A stretch of DNA of 60,646 nt, from contig NZ_CAJUPA010000010.1 of assembly GCF_910588395.1 (NCBI RefSeq), forward strand, positions 1 through 60,646, read 5' to 3'. Position 1 is the stretch's first letter. The number at the start of each line of letters is the position of its first letter. The position numbers and the translations under genes were made by a program. The stretch comes from an uncultured Faecalibaculum sp. (GTDB taxonomy: Bacteria > Bacillota_I > Bacilli_A > Erysipelotrichales > Erysipelotrichaceae). Shown here one piece after another: positions 23,732 to 32,176 of this stretch. A model generated the notes under the pieces. The model was not told the origin of the DNA and did no database searches. It worked only from the letters and a program-made list of their open reading frames with translations.

Positions 23732-25732
23732 ATGAATATTTCTCCACGACTCGGGCGGATATTCCTGATCCTGCTGGAGCAGGAGGAAGGAAAGACGGTT
23801 TCTGCGGATGAAATGGCCAGACGCATCCGGATCAGCCGCCGGACCCTGTTCCGGGAACTGGAATGCGCCCGGCAGGCTCTGGCCCCTTACGGTGCAACGC
23901 TGCAGACAAGACCCGGGCTGGCCCTGACGGGAAACCGGGAGAGTCTGGCAGCGGCTCTGGGGGCACGGCCCATGCAGGTGCTCAACCGGGATGAGCGGCA
24001 GGATCTGCTGCTGTACGAACTTCTGCGGCGGGATGGCGGGGAAAAACTGGTGGTCTACGCCAGCCGGTTTCAGGTATCGGAGGCCACGATCTCCCACGAC
24101 CTGGAAGATCTGCGGCAGCGGCTTGCGGGCCTTGGGCTGACCATTGGCCGCAACGGCGAGATCACAGGCAGTGAAGAAGCCCGGCGCAAAGCCATGTCCG
24201 GTCTGATGCATGAAAATGTGGAATACAAAACCGTGGATTATCTGGATCCGGACACAGCCCTGGATCAGCTGTTCAAAGGCAGTGCCATTCTCTCGCTTCT
24301 GGATCAGGACATCCTGAAACGGCTGCTGTCTCTGCTGTCCAGCCACCGGCAGGAACTGAATCTCATCCGTTTTGAACAGAATTCCTACATCGGGCTGGTG
24401 ATTCATCTGGTCATTGCCCTGGAGCGGATCCAGGCCGGCGATCCCTGCCGGCAACAGCTGGTGGGACTGCCGGAAATGGAAGACAGCCGCCGGGAAGCCG
24501 GAGCGCTGGTGCGGCTGCTGGAAAAAGAATTCCATGTGACGTTTCCGGATACGGAGACCGATGCAGTGGCACTGCATCTGCGGGGATCGAAGCTGAACCG
24601 GGCAGATGGGCTGGCAGATGCGGGACAGGAAGAAATTCTGGACCTGGCCCGGTGCTTCATCGAAGGTTTTCCGCCACAGGAAGCCGCACGGCTTGGCATG
24701 GATGCCCAGTTCATTCAGGGACTGGTTTCCCATCTGGAGCCCACGGTGATCCGGATGCGCAGCGGCCTGCCGATCTACAATCCGCTGCTGGATCATCTGA
24801 AAACCCAGTACCAGGACCTGTTTGAACAGACAAGACAGGCAGCCGCGGCCATGGAAGCCATGCTGCAGGCCAGACTGCCGGAGGAAGAAATCGGATTTCT
24901 CACCATGCACGTGGGTGCCTGCTTCGAACGGACCAGCCGGCAGAACCGGCGCACGATCCGGGCAGCGGTGGTCTGTGCCAGCGGCATCGGCGTGTCATCG
25001 CTGCTGAGTGCCAGACTGGAGCGGGCGTTCGCAGGACAGATCACACTGGAAGCACTGTCTGCCGCCCAGGCCCGGGAACGGGAGGACATAGAACTGTTCA
25101 TCACCACATTCCAGGTGGTGGGACTGCCGGGAAGCGTGCTGAAGGTGTCGCCGCTTCTGCCCGGCGCGGATCTGAAGCGGATTCAGGAACAGGTGAGTGC
25201 GCTGCAGCTGCTGCCGGCTCCGGCCGCGGCGAGAACCGAGGATCTGGACATGGAGCTGGAGCGGCTGCAGGATATCCTGGAAGCAGCCCGGATGATGCAG
25301 GAGGGGATCCGGTTTGTGCCGGTTTCCTCCCGCTACGAACCGGCAGCTCTCATCCACCAGGCGGCGCAGATTCTGGAAGGAGATGCGGCGCTGCTGGAGC
25401 AGGACCTGTGGAAGCGGGAACAGCTGGGTGCTGTCCTGGCGCCGGCAGAAGGATTTGCCCTGTTCCATGCCCGAAGCCAGGGAACGGAAAAAATTCAGGC
25501 AGCCCTGCTGTACCCGGAACAGGGAACCTTCGACAATGGTCTGCGGGGAGTCCTGGTGACGGTGCTGCCGGAAAGCGGCAGCCGGCAGATGCAGCATCTG
25601 CTTTCCCGGATCAACCGCAGCATGGCTCAGGACGAGACATTCCGGGAAGCGCTGCTTTCCGGAAATCAGGGTGCGGCTGATCAGGCGCTGGATGCCCTGC
25701 TTGTGCGCTTTGTCCGGCACTGCGGGCAGTAG
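23732..25732 (+). CDS. mtlR: MtlR-type PTS-regulated activator
   Basis: 666 residues, starting one base after the mtlA stop. Order: N-terminal HTH (GKTVSADEMARRIRISRRTL), second HTH/Mga-like segment (FQVSEATISHDLEDLRQRL), two PRD domains with conserved His (about 190-390), a GatB-like EIIB domain (VVCASGIGVSSLLSARLE) and a C-terminal EIIA-like domain (EGFALFHARSQG around the phospho-His). PRD and EII-like domains receive phosphate from HPr and MtlA/MtlF, so activity reports substrate and glucose status. It most likely activates its own operon. Confidence 0.9.
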   Translation: MNISPRLGRIFLILLEQEEGKTVSADEMARRIRISRRTLFRELECARQALAPYGATLQTRPGLALTGNRESLAAALGARPMQVLNRDERQDLLLYELLRRDGGEKLVVYASRFQVSEATISHDLEDLRQRLAGLGLTIGRNGEITGSEEARRKAMSGLMHENVEYKTVDYLDPDTALDQLFKGSAILSLLDQDILKRLLSLLSSHRQELNLIRFEQNSYIGLVIHLVIALERIQAGDPCRQQLVGLPEMEDSRREAGALVRLLEKEFHVTFPDTETDAVALHLRGSKLNRADGLADAGQEEILDLARCFIEGFPPQEAARLGMDAQFIQGLVSHLEPTVIRMRSGLPIYNPLLDHLKTQYQDLFEQTRQAAAAMEAMLQARLPEEEIGFLTMHVGACFERTSRQNRRTIRAAVVCASGIGVSSLLSARLERAFAGQITLEALSAAQAREREDIELFITTFQVVGLPGSVLKVSPLLPGADLKRIQEQVSALQLLPAPAAARTEDLDMELERLQDILEAARMMQEGIRFVPVSSRYEPAALIHQAAQILEGDAALLEQDLWKREQLGAVLAPAEGFALFHARSQGTEKIQAALLYPEQGTFDNGLRGVLVTVLPESGSRQMQHLLSRINRSMAQDETFREALLSGNQGAADQALDALLVRFVRHCGQ

Positions 25733-25830
25733 CCCCGGCCAGAAACCGGCAGACGGATACAGACGGTACATCGGATACAAATTTTACAGACAACAGAAAG
25801 CAAGGGGGGCAGGCCCCGGAAAGGAACATC

Positions 25831-26298
25831 ATGGCATTTTTCAGAAAGAAGAAAAAAGAAGACACGGGCAATCAGATCCTGGACGTGAACAACATCCGCA
25901 CAGGATGCAGGGCAGCGACCAGCGACGAGGCGATCGTCTCGGTGGGACAGATGCTGCTGGATGCGGGATTCATTGAAGAAGGATACATCCAGGGCATGCT
26001 CAACCGGGATCACGGCCTGACAACCTACATCGGCAATGATATTGCCATTCCTCACGGGGAATATGACGTCAAGGACTGCGTGAAGCGCACCGGGCTGGCC
26101 ATTCAGATCTATCCCGATGGCATTCCCTGGGCCGGGGGAACCGTGCGGGTGGTGATTGGCATTGCAGCCACCACCGATGAACACATCACGATTCTGCAGA
26201 ACATCGCCGAGCGTCTGGGGGACATGGCTGTGGTGGAAGAAGTGGTCAGCGGCACGCCCGCTTCGATCCACAGAATCATGACGGAGAAAACCGCATGA
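25831..26298 (+). CDS. mtlF: PTS mannitol EIIA
   Basis: 155 residues of the mannitol/fructose EIIA family. The phospho-His is in YIGNDIAIPHGEYDVK at about residue 74. It carries phosphate from HPr to MtlA. It has a basic N-terminal extension (MAFFRKKKKED) of about 15 residues not usual in MtlF. GGGGGGCAGGCC is near but GGAAAGGAACATC gives the best ribosome site. Its stop overlaps the next start (ATGA). Confidence 0.92.
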   Translation: MAFFRKKKKEDTGNQILDVNNIRTGCRAATSDEAIVSVGQMLLDAGFIEEGYIQGMLNRDHGLTTYIGNDIAIPHGEYDVKDCVKRTGLAIQIYPDGIPWAGGTVRVVIGIAATTDEHITILQNIAERLGDMAVVEEVVSGTPASIHRIMTEKTA

Positions 26299-27218
26299 TC
26301 ACCACCGTGACATTCAACCCGGCTGTGGACAAGACCGCACAGGTGCAGCGGCTGGAGCCCGGGCGCCTGAACCGGCTGCAGAACGTGCGGCAGGATGCAG
26401 GCGGCAAAGGCATCAACGTATCGAAAACTCTGAACGCCATCGGCGTCGGGTCCCGGGCCACGGGGTTTCTGGCGGGCAGCGCCGGCACCTTCATCCGGAA
26501 GCGGCTGGAAGAACTGGGAATCACCCACGACTTTGTGGAGATCGAAGGAAACACCCGCACGAATCTGAAGGTGCTGGATGCGGACATGACCCTGACGGAA
26601 CTCAATGAAGCGGGTCCGGCCTGCTCCCAGGAGGATATTCTCCGGCTGCAGAACAGACTGGAAGGTGCCAGCGGGGTGCTGGTGCTCTCCGGCAATGTGG
26701 GTCCCGGGGTGCGGTCGGATATCTACCGGCAGCTGACAGTTCAGGCTCACAGCCAGGGACTGCAGGTGATTCTGGACGCGGATGGGCCTCTGTTTGCGGA
26801 AGGAATTCAGGCGGGACCGGATGTGATCAAGCCCAACCGCTTCGAACTGAGTCAGTATTTCCAGGTGCCGGAAGAAACGCTGGACACCGCTTCGATGACT
26901 GACCTGTCCAGAAAACTGATGGAGACCGGCACGCAACTGGTGGTGGTCTCCATGGGGGAAGAGGGAAGTCTGTTTGTGACCCGGGATCAGGCCATGGTGC
27001 TGCCCGCGCTGAAGATTCCCTTCCAGTCCGCTGTGGGAGCTGGCGATGCCATGGTGGCAGGACTTGCCTGCAGCCTGGAGCAGGGACTGAGCCTGGAAGA
27101 GACCGCCACACTGGCTGTTGCGCTGTCCGCGGGCGCCTGCATGACCGAAGGCACACAGCCGGCGGATGCGGATACTGTGGAAGCACTGAAAGCCTGTGTC
27201 ACCTGGACATGGCTGTGA
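26295..27218 (+). CDS. 1-phosphofructokinase-type PfkB kinase
   Basis: 307 residues of the PfkB/ribokinase fold. N-terminus ITTVTFNPAVDKTAQVQ and GGKGINVSKTLNAIG, substrate loop TRTNLKVLD, LTELNEAGP, and catalytic GAGDAMVAG. The pattern is FruK/LacC-like; T-E-x-N-E-x-G-P is more typical of fructose-1-phosphate kinase than tagatose-6-phosphate kinase. A normal mannitol operon (mtlA-R-F-D) has no kinase, since MtlD gives fructose-6-phosphate. The presence of one here implies that the pathway makes a ketose-1-phosphate or tagatose-6-phosphate. Translationally coupled to mtlF. Confidence 0.88.
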   Translation: MITTVTFNPAVDKTAQVQRLEPGRLNRLQNVRQDAGGKGINVSKTLNAIGVGSRATGFLAGSAGTFIRKRLEELGITHDFVEIEGNTRTNLKVLDADMTLTELNEAGPACSQEDILRLQNRLEGASGVLVLSGNVGPGVRSDIYRQLTVQAHSQGLQVILDADGPLFAEGIQAGPDVIKPNRFELSQYFQVPEETLDTASMTDLSRKLMETGTQLVVVSMGEEGSLFVTRDQAMVLPALKIPFQSAVGAGDAMVAGLACSLEQGLSLEETATLAVALSAGACMTEGTQPADADTVEALKACVTWTWL

Positions 27219-27242
27219 AGGAACAGAGAGGGAGAAAACAAT

Positions 27243-28502
27243 ATGAAAACAAGAGCAATCCGCCTGTATGGCGTGGATGATATCCGTCTGGAGGAATTCG
27301 ATCTGCCAGAGATCGGGGATGACGAGATCCTGGTGAAAGTCGTATCCGATTCCATCTGCATGTCCACCTGGAAAACCGTCAAGCAGGGAGCAAAACACAA
27401 ACGGGTCCCCGATGACGTGGCTGACAACCCGGTCATCATTGGTCATGAATTCGCCGGTGATATTGTGAAAGTGGGCAGAAAATGGCAGGACAAGTTCCAG
27501 CCGGGACAGAAATTCGCCCAGCAGCCGGCGATTCCCGGTCAGATGGAATCCCCGGGCTATTCCTACCAGTGGTGCGGCGGAGACACGGAATACTGCATTT
27601 TTCCCAATGACATCATTGAAGCCGGCTGTCTGTGGACATACGACGGGGATGCCTACTTCGCCAGCTCCGTGGCGGAACCGGTTTCCTGCTGCATCGGCGG
27701 CTATCACACCAACTACCACACGAAACCTGGCGGGTACGAACATGTGATGGGAACAAAAGAGGGCGGAGACATTCTGATCCTGGGCGGCTGCGGTCCCATG
27801 GGACTGGGTGCCATTTCCTACGGACTGACCTTTGAAAACAAGCCGAAGCGCATCGTGGTCACGGAGATCAGCGATGACCGGATCGCCCGGGCCCGGGAAG
27901 TCATCAGCGAAAAGGAAGCTGCAAAACATGGGGTTGAGCTGGTGTATGTAAATACAGCAGCCCTGGAAGACGCCGAAGGATATCTGATGGATCTGACAGG
28001 CGGCAAGGGATACGATGATGTCTTTGTGTACATTCCCAATGCGGCGGTCTGCGAAATGGGCAACCGGCTGCTGGGATATGACGGCTGCATGAACCTGTTT
28101 GCCGGCCCCACGGATCCGAATTTCTCCGCGAAGGTGAATCTGTATGACAGTCACTATTCCCGGAGCAAGATCATCGGTTCCACCGGCGGCACCATTGATG
28201 ACATGAAGGAAGCCATTGAGAAAAATGCCGATGGACGGATCGAATCTGCGGTCATGATCACCCATGTGGGCGGTCTGGACTCGGCGGTGGAGGTCACAAA
28301 GAACCTGCCGGATGTGCCAGGAGGCAAGAAACTGGTGTATACCCACATCAACATGCCCATGACCGCCATTGAGGATCTGGCAAAGCTGGGGGAAGAGGAT
28401 CCGTTCTTTCTGGAACTGGACAAAGTCTGCCGGGAAAACCGGGGACTGTGGTCGGCCCGGGCGGAGCAGATGCTGCTGGCGCATTTCGGACAGCAGGCCT
28501 GA
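27243..28502 (+). CDS. SorE-family zinc-type sugar-phosphate dehydrogenase
   Basis: 419 residues of the medium-chain dehydrogenase superfamily. The opening MKTRAIRLYGVDDIRLEEFD, then ITGHEF-type site NPVIIGHEFAGDI, WCGGDTEYCIFPNDI, and nucleotide loop LGGCGPMGLGA closely resemble L-sorbose-1-phosphate reductase (SorE). The Rossmann domain is about 165-300. SorE interconverts L-sorbose-1-phosphate and D-glucitol-6-phosphate, acting on the carbon next to the phosphorylated one. In this operon it takes the place of mtlD. About 35 C-terminal residues after the SorE-like end are extra. Zn ligands should be checked, because structural-zinc cysteines are not obvious. Confidence 0.85.
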   Translation: MKTRAIRLYGVDDIRLEEFDLPEIGDDEILVKVVSDSICMSTWKTVKQGAKHKRVPDDVADNPVIIGHEFAGDIVKVGRKWQDKFQPGQKFAQQPAIPGQMESPGYSYQWCGGDTEYCIFPNDIIEAGCLWTYDGDAYFASSVAEPVSCCIGGYHTNYHTKPGGYEHVMGTKEGGDILILGGCGPMGLGAISYGLTFENKPKRIVVTEISDDRIARAREVISEKEAAKHGVELVYVNTAALEDAEGYLMDLTGGKGYDDVFVYIPNAAVCEMGNRLLGYDGCMNLFAGPTDPNFSAKVNLYDSHYSRSKIIGSTGGTIDDMKEAIEKNADGRIESAVMITHVGGLDSAVEVTKNLPDVPGGKKLVYTHINMPMTAIEDLAKLGEEDPFFLELDKVCRENRGLWSARAEQMLLAHFGQQA

Positions 28503-28583
28503 GGGGCGCAGCGGAACTCAGCCTGTGATCTTCCCGCAATGACCCTGCATAACACACCGGAGGGAAGCACAGGGCTGAAAAAA

Positions 28584-28608
28584 GACGGCGGATGACTGCC
28601 GTCCTTTT
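28584..28608 (+). terminator. Terminator of the hexitol operon
   Basis: GACGGC (28584-28589) pairs with GCCGTC (28598-28603), followed by CTTTTT. Confidence 0.8.
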
Positions 28609-28671
28609 TCATGTCCCGTCCGGGCAGGAGACAAAAAGAATGCTTTCATCACCCGCTGTGACCGCTGCCGG

Positions 28672-28700
28672 AAGACAGGGCCGGACAAACATTTTATAAT
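28672..28700 (+). promoter_or_regulatory. Promoter, leaderless geometry
   Basis: AAGACA (28672-28677), a 17-base spacer and consensus TATAAT (28695-28700), then six bases and an ATG at 28707. Confidence 0.65.
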
Positions 28701-28706
28701 GTCCTC

Positions 28707-28814
28707 ATGAACAAAGATGAAGAAAGAATGGAGACCGGGAGAACCCGGTGGACGGCTCTGGCTGCGCTGATCCTGGTGATCGCCATTGTGGTGGTGTATG
28801 TATTCAGCTGGTAA
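28707..28814 (+). CDS. 35-residue single-pass membrane peptide
   Basis: A short gene: MNKDEERMETGRTRW followed by a 19-residue hydrophobic helix rich in Ala, Ile and Val, ending VYVFSW. A charged cytoplasmic N-terminus and one membrane span are predicted. Support comes from the consensus promoter placed six bases before the ATG, and from TAATG at its stop, where the next gene would start. No Shine-Dalgarno. I do not recognise it. Confidence 0.55.
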   Translation: MNKDEERMETGRTRWTALAALILVIAIVVVYVFSW

Positions 28815-29412
28815 TGCAAACCCGGGTCTGGCTGCCCGGTGCCTGACCTGGGCGGTGGGGATTCTCCTGGCGCAGAGTGTTCTGCTTCTGGTGGCGCCCA
28901 ACATGCTCATCTCGGCGCTGATGCTGGCAGTGACCATGATCCTGATGATCCTGGCAGCCTGGCATGACAGACAGTATCTGCTGTGGCTGCCGCTGACGGC
29001 GCTGATCAGCGAGATCGATCTGTTTTATCTGACCTCCAGCGGCGCGCTGCTGATTTTCTACTACATTCTGCTGATTGTGAACATGGTGTTTCTGTTTGCC
29101 GGGAAACGGACCATGAATACGCTGCAGCTGTACAACGCGGCTTTTGCAGGCAAGCTGTGCCTGCTGCCCCTGCAGGGCATTCATGTTTTTCTGACTGTCA
29201 CCACAGGGACGCCGGTGTTTCTGGGCATCGCCTACACGATGCTTCTGATCACCAGTGCCTATGATGTGGCGGGGATGTACCGGAGCATTGAATCCTCGGA
29301 TCTTTCTCCGAAAACGTTCCTGATCCGCACGGTCCTGCTGCTGGTGCCGGTCTGCGATCTTGTGACCAGCTTTCTGCTGGCGCGTAACCGGAAACGGGAG
29401 GAGGACAAATAG
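28798..29412 (+). CDS. Six-helix membrane protein, start region frameshifted?
   Basis: About 200 hydrophobic residues with six predicted membrane helices, from LTWAVGILLAQSVLLLVAPN to a basic tail RNRKREEDK. I do not recognise the family; the fold could be YhhN-like, but no motif supports it. Start is uncertain. In-frame ATG is at 28798, inside the preceding peptide and without a ribosome site. The TAATG start at 28814 reads MQTRVWLPGA then TGA, and one added base near 28843 would join it to LTWAVGIL. A one-base loss is therefore likely. Followed four bases later by the hydrolase start. Confidence 0.6.
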   Translation: MYSAGNANPGLAARCLTWAVGILLAQSVLLLVAPNMLISALMLAVTMILMILAAWHDRQYLLWLPLTALISEIDLFYLTSSGALLIFYYILLIVNMVFLFAGKRTMNTLQLYNAAFAGKLCLLPLQGIHVFLTVTTGTPVFLGIAYTMLLITSAYDVAGMYRSIESSDLSPKTFLIRTVLLLVPVCDLVTSFLLARNRKREEDK

Positions 29413-29415
29413 GGA

Positions 29416-30330
29416 GTGAAAACAGAAGCCTTTACTGTGTGTTCCAGGCAGGATGGCCTGCCGCTGGAAGTGCTGCTGACTCTGCCGGAGCCGGAAGAGA
29501 AACTCCGGGGACTGGTGCAGATATCCCACGGGATGTGCGAGCACAAGGAGCGCTATCTGCCGTTTATGGACTACCTGGCCCGTCATGGCTATGGTGCGGT
29601 GATCCACGATCACCGGGGACATGGTCAGAATGCGAAGGAAGCGGATTCGCTGGGATTTTTCGGAGACGAAACCGGTGATGCCATTGCCGCAGATCTGTAT
29701 CAGGTCACCGAAGGGATCCGGCAGCGGTTCCCGGATACGCCCATCTGGCTGTTCGGCCATTCCATGGGGTCTCTGGTGGCCCGCAAGTACCTGAAAACCC
29801 ATGATGATCAGATCCGGGGACTGGTGCTGTCCGGCGCCCCCTGGAACAATCCCGGCGCTCATGCAGGTCTGGCACTGGCCCGGGGGATGGCGAAAGTCAA
29901 AGGCGGCAGATACCGGTCCCGGTTCATTCATGATCTGGCGGACGGCGCCTTCGGACGGGCGTTTCCGGACAATGGCTGGCTTTCGGCGAATGAGGAAAAT
30001 GTGAAAGCCTTCAATGCGCACCCGCTGGATGGATTCTCTTTCACGCTGAACGGCTACATGAACCTGTTCCGGCTGGTGCTGGATGTGTACGATGACAAAG
30101 GTTGGCAGATGAAGAATCCGTCTCTGCCTGTGTTCTTCGTTGCCGGTGAAGAGGACCCGGTGATCGGGTCCCGCCGGAAATGGATCGCCGAACAGGATTT
30201 CATGCGGAATCTTGGCTATCAGAATACAAGCGGAACGCTGTATCCGGGTATGCGCCATGAGATTCTGCTGGAGCGGGAGAGCGAACGGGTCATGGATGAC
30301 ATTCTGGCATTTCTGGAAATGCCCCGGTGA
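29416..30330 (+). CDS. Alpha/beta hydrolase, lysophospholipase-like
   Basis: 304 residues, GTG start preceded by GGAGG at 29399. Serine hydrolase of the S33/monoacylglycerol-lipase group. The nucleophile elbow is FGHSMGS at about residue 116; oxyanion region VQISHGMCEHKERY; HDHRGHG. The Asp is expected in FFVAGEEDPVIG and the His in GMRHEILLE. Cytoplasmic, cleaves an ester of unknown identity. Likely cotranscribed with the two small membrane genes before it. Confidence 0.88.
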   Translation: MKTEAFTVCSRQDGLPLEVLLTLPEPEEKLRGLVQISHGMCEHKERYLPFMDYLARHGYGAVIHDHRGHGQNAKEADSLGFFGDETGDAIAADLYQVTEGIRQRFPDTPIWLFGHSMGSLVARKYLKTHDDQIRGLVLSGAPWNNPGAHAGLALARGMAKVKGGRYRSRFIHDLADGAFGRAFPDNGWLSANEENVKAFNAHPLDGFSFTLNGYMNLFRLVLDVYDDKGWQMKNPSLPVFFVAGEEDPVIGSRRKWIAEQDFMRNLGYQNTSGTLYPGMRHEILLERESERVMDDILAFLEMPR

Positions 30331-30340
30331 AGTATAATCA

Positions 30341-30370
30341 GTTAAGCAGGACAGTCCCGGGCCGGGACTG
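30341..30370 (+). promoter_or_regulatory. Palindrome in the flavodiiron leader
   Basis: CAGTCCCGG-G-CCGGGACTG (30352-30370) is a perfect 19-base palindrome between the hydrolase stop and the flavoprotein start. A possible -10 (GTATAATC, about 30342-30348) lies just upstream, so the palindrome covers +1 to +20. It has no T tract, which favours an operator or a 5' stabilising hairpin over a terminator. Confidence 0.45.
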
Positions 30371-30394
30371 ATCCATAAATCAGGAGGAATTACT

Positions 30395-31561
30395 ATGAAG
30401 CAGCTGATCAATGACGCGATTGCGTATATAGGCGCAGATGATCCCAGTCTGGATCTGTTTGAGTCTCAGTACAAGGTGCCCAATGGGGTGGCTTACAACT
30501 CGTATGTGGTCAAGGGAAATGACAAAACCGTGATCATGGACACCATTGACAGCCGGAAAACCGGCGAGTGGCTGGCGAAAATGGAAGAAGCCCTGGATGG
30601 CAGAACCCCGGATTATCTGGTGGTGTCCCATCTGGAACCGGACCACGCGGCCAACATCGGTCTGCTGGCTGAAAAGTATCCGGATATGAAGATTATCGGC
30701 AATGCCACCACCTTCCGGATGCTGCCCAACTATTTCACCATTGACAACCTGGCGGACCGCAAGGTGGAAGTGAAAGAGGGCGACGAAATCGATCTGGGCG
30801 GCAGACATCTGAAATTTGTGTTTGCGCCCATGGTTCACTGGCCGGAGGTCATGATGACCTATGTGCCCGAGGACAAAGTGCTGTTTTCTGCAGATGGTTT
30901 CGGCAAGTTCGGCACACTGGACTGCATGGAGGAGTGGGAGCCGGAAGCTGCCCGCTACTATTTCAACATCGTGGGCAAGTATGGTCCCCAGGTGCAGGCC
31001 ATTCTGAAAAAGGCAGCCGGTCTGGAAATCGAAACGATCTGCCCGCTGCATGGACCGGTTCTGAAGGAGGATCTGGGCAAGTATATCGGCTTGTATGACA
31101 AGTGGAGCCGGTATGAGCCGGATCAGAACGCGATTCTGATTGCCTGCGCGTGTGCCTATGGCGGAACGTTCCAGGCGTGCGAATATCTGAAGGATGTTCT
31201 GGAGAACATGGGCCAGAACGTGATTCTGCGGGATCTGACCCGGCAGGATGTGCATCAGGTCATGGCGGAAGCCTTCCGCTGCCCGAAAACGGTTCTGGCC
31301 AGCTCCACCTACAACATGGGCATGTTCCCTCCGATGGAAACGCTGCTCAACACGCTGGAGCACAAGGCCTGGCAGAAGCGCACAGTGGGCATTGTGGAAA
31401 ACGGTTCCTGGAGTCCGGCGGCTGCCAAAGCCATCAAAGCGGAACTGGCTGGCATGAAGGATATCACCGTTCTGGAGCCTGTTGTCACGATCAAAGGCCG
31501 CATGAAGGAAGAAGACAAGGCAAAACTTGCCGCTCTGGCTGAGCAGCTGGTGAAGGCATGA
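30395..31561 (+). CDS. FprA-type flavodiiron protein
   Basis: 388 residues. N-terminal metallo-beta-lactamase-like domain (1-245) holding the di-iron site: HLEPDHAAN (H-x-E-x-D-H), MVHWPEVM, SADGFG and CPLHGPVL supply the ligands. C-terminal flavodoxin domain (250-388) with the FMN loop ASSTYNMGMFPPME. Reduces O2 to water (or NO to N2O), protecting an anaerobe from oxygen. GGAGGAATTACT is the ribosome site. Coupled to the next gene by ATGA. Confidence 0.95.
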   Translation: MKQLINDAIAYIGADDPSLDLFESQYKVPNGVAYNSYVVKGNDKTVIMDTIDSRKTGEWLAKMEEALDGRTPDYLVVSHLEPDHAANIGLLAEKYPDMKIIGNATTFRMLPNYFTIDNLADRKVEVKEGDEIDLGGRHLKFVFAPMVHWPEVMMTYVPEDKVLFSADGFGKFGTLDCMEEWEPEAARYYFNIVGKYGPQVQAILKKAAGLEIETICPLHGPVLKEDLGKYIGLYDKWSRYEPDQNAILIACACAYGGTFQACEYLKDVLENMGQNVILRDLTRQDVHQVMAEAFRCPKTVLASSTYNMGMFPPMETLLNTLEHKAWQKRTVGIVENGSWSPAAAKAIKAELAGMKDITVLEPVVTIKGRMKEEDKAKLAALAEQLVKA

Positions 31562-31980
31562 GCCGTCGGGCCTGGCTGACCGGGGTGCTGGCGGCCAACG
31601 GGCTGAATGAAGCGGATGTACAGAAAGCGCTGGATATGCCGGAGGGAGAACTGAACCGCCTGGTTCAGGATGAGGAAGCAGACAAAGCTGCCTGGAATCA
31701 GGTGCTGTCATTTCTGAATGACCTGCCTTCGCTGTCTTATCCGGCGGTAGATATCCTGGAGGATCTGGATGACTGCATCCGGAATTCCGGTGTACAGGCT
31801 GGCTGCACTGTCTATTACGGTGTCAACGCATCGGATCTGATTTTCACGGGTTTCCGGGATGAGGCCACAGACCGGTATTACGGTTCAAACAGTTCCTCCC
31901 CGGCACTGAAGTCCCTGCATCTGACGCTGCAGGAAGCCCGGGATCTGTTTTTCAAGCAGAACTGCACGCTGCAGTCCTGA
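31558..31980 (+). CDS. Unknown 140-residue protein coupled to the flavodiiron gene
   Basis: Starts in the ATGA overlap with fprA. The first 50 residues could form a small helical domain (VLAANGLNEADVQKALDMPE resembles an HTH of the XRE type). The rest is acidic with a possible beta segment GCTVYYGVNASDLIF. No signal peptide or membrane helix. I do not recognise it. Strict coupling suggests a role tied to the flavodiiron protein. Confidence 0.7.
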   Translation: MSRRAWLTGVLAANGLNEADVQKALDMPEGELNRLVQDEEADKAAWNQVLSFLNDLPSLSYPAVDILEDLDDCIRNSGVQAGCTVYYGVNASDLIFTGFRDEATDRYYGSNSSSPALKSLHLTLQEARDLFFKQNCTLQS

Positions 31981-31988
31981 AGCAGCCA

Positions 31989-32019
31989 GCAGAATGACAG
32001 CGGAAGCTGATCATTCTGC
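31989..32019 (+). terminator. Strong hairpin after the fprA operon
   Basis: GCAGAATGA (31989-31997) pairs with TCATTCTGC (32011-32019), and the inner part AGC-GGAA-GCT makes a second helix capped by a tetraloop. There is no T tract after it. It probably marks the 3' end or protects it from exonucleases. Confidence 0.45.
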
Positions 32020-32176
32020 CCGCTGCAACGCCTGTCACAACCGGAATCATGCCCGGGCATCGTGTGTGGAAAACGCAATTTGCTGCATTCCGGACTCTTC
32101 CTGAACCGATATATGCAAAAAACCGGCAGAAAAACAGGATATTTCACATACAAGATTAGGAAACAAGCAAAATGCC

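Noticed and set aside
26109..28484. 791-codon minus-strand open frame opposite fruK-like and sorE-like genes
   Set aside because: Spans parts of several real genes in antisense and shows no recognisable domain.
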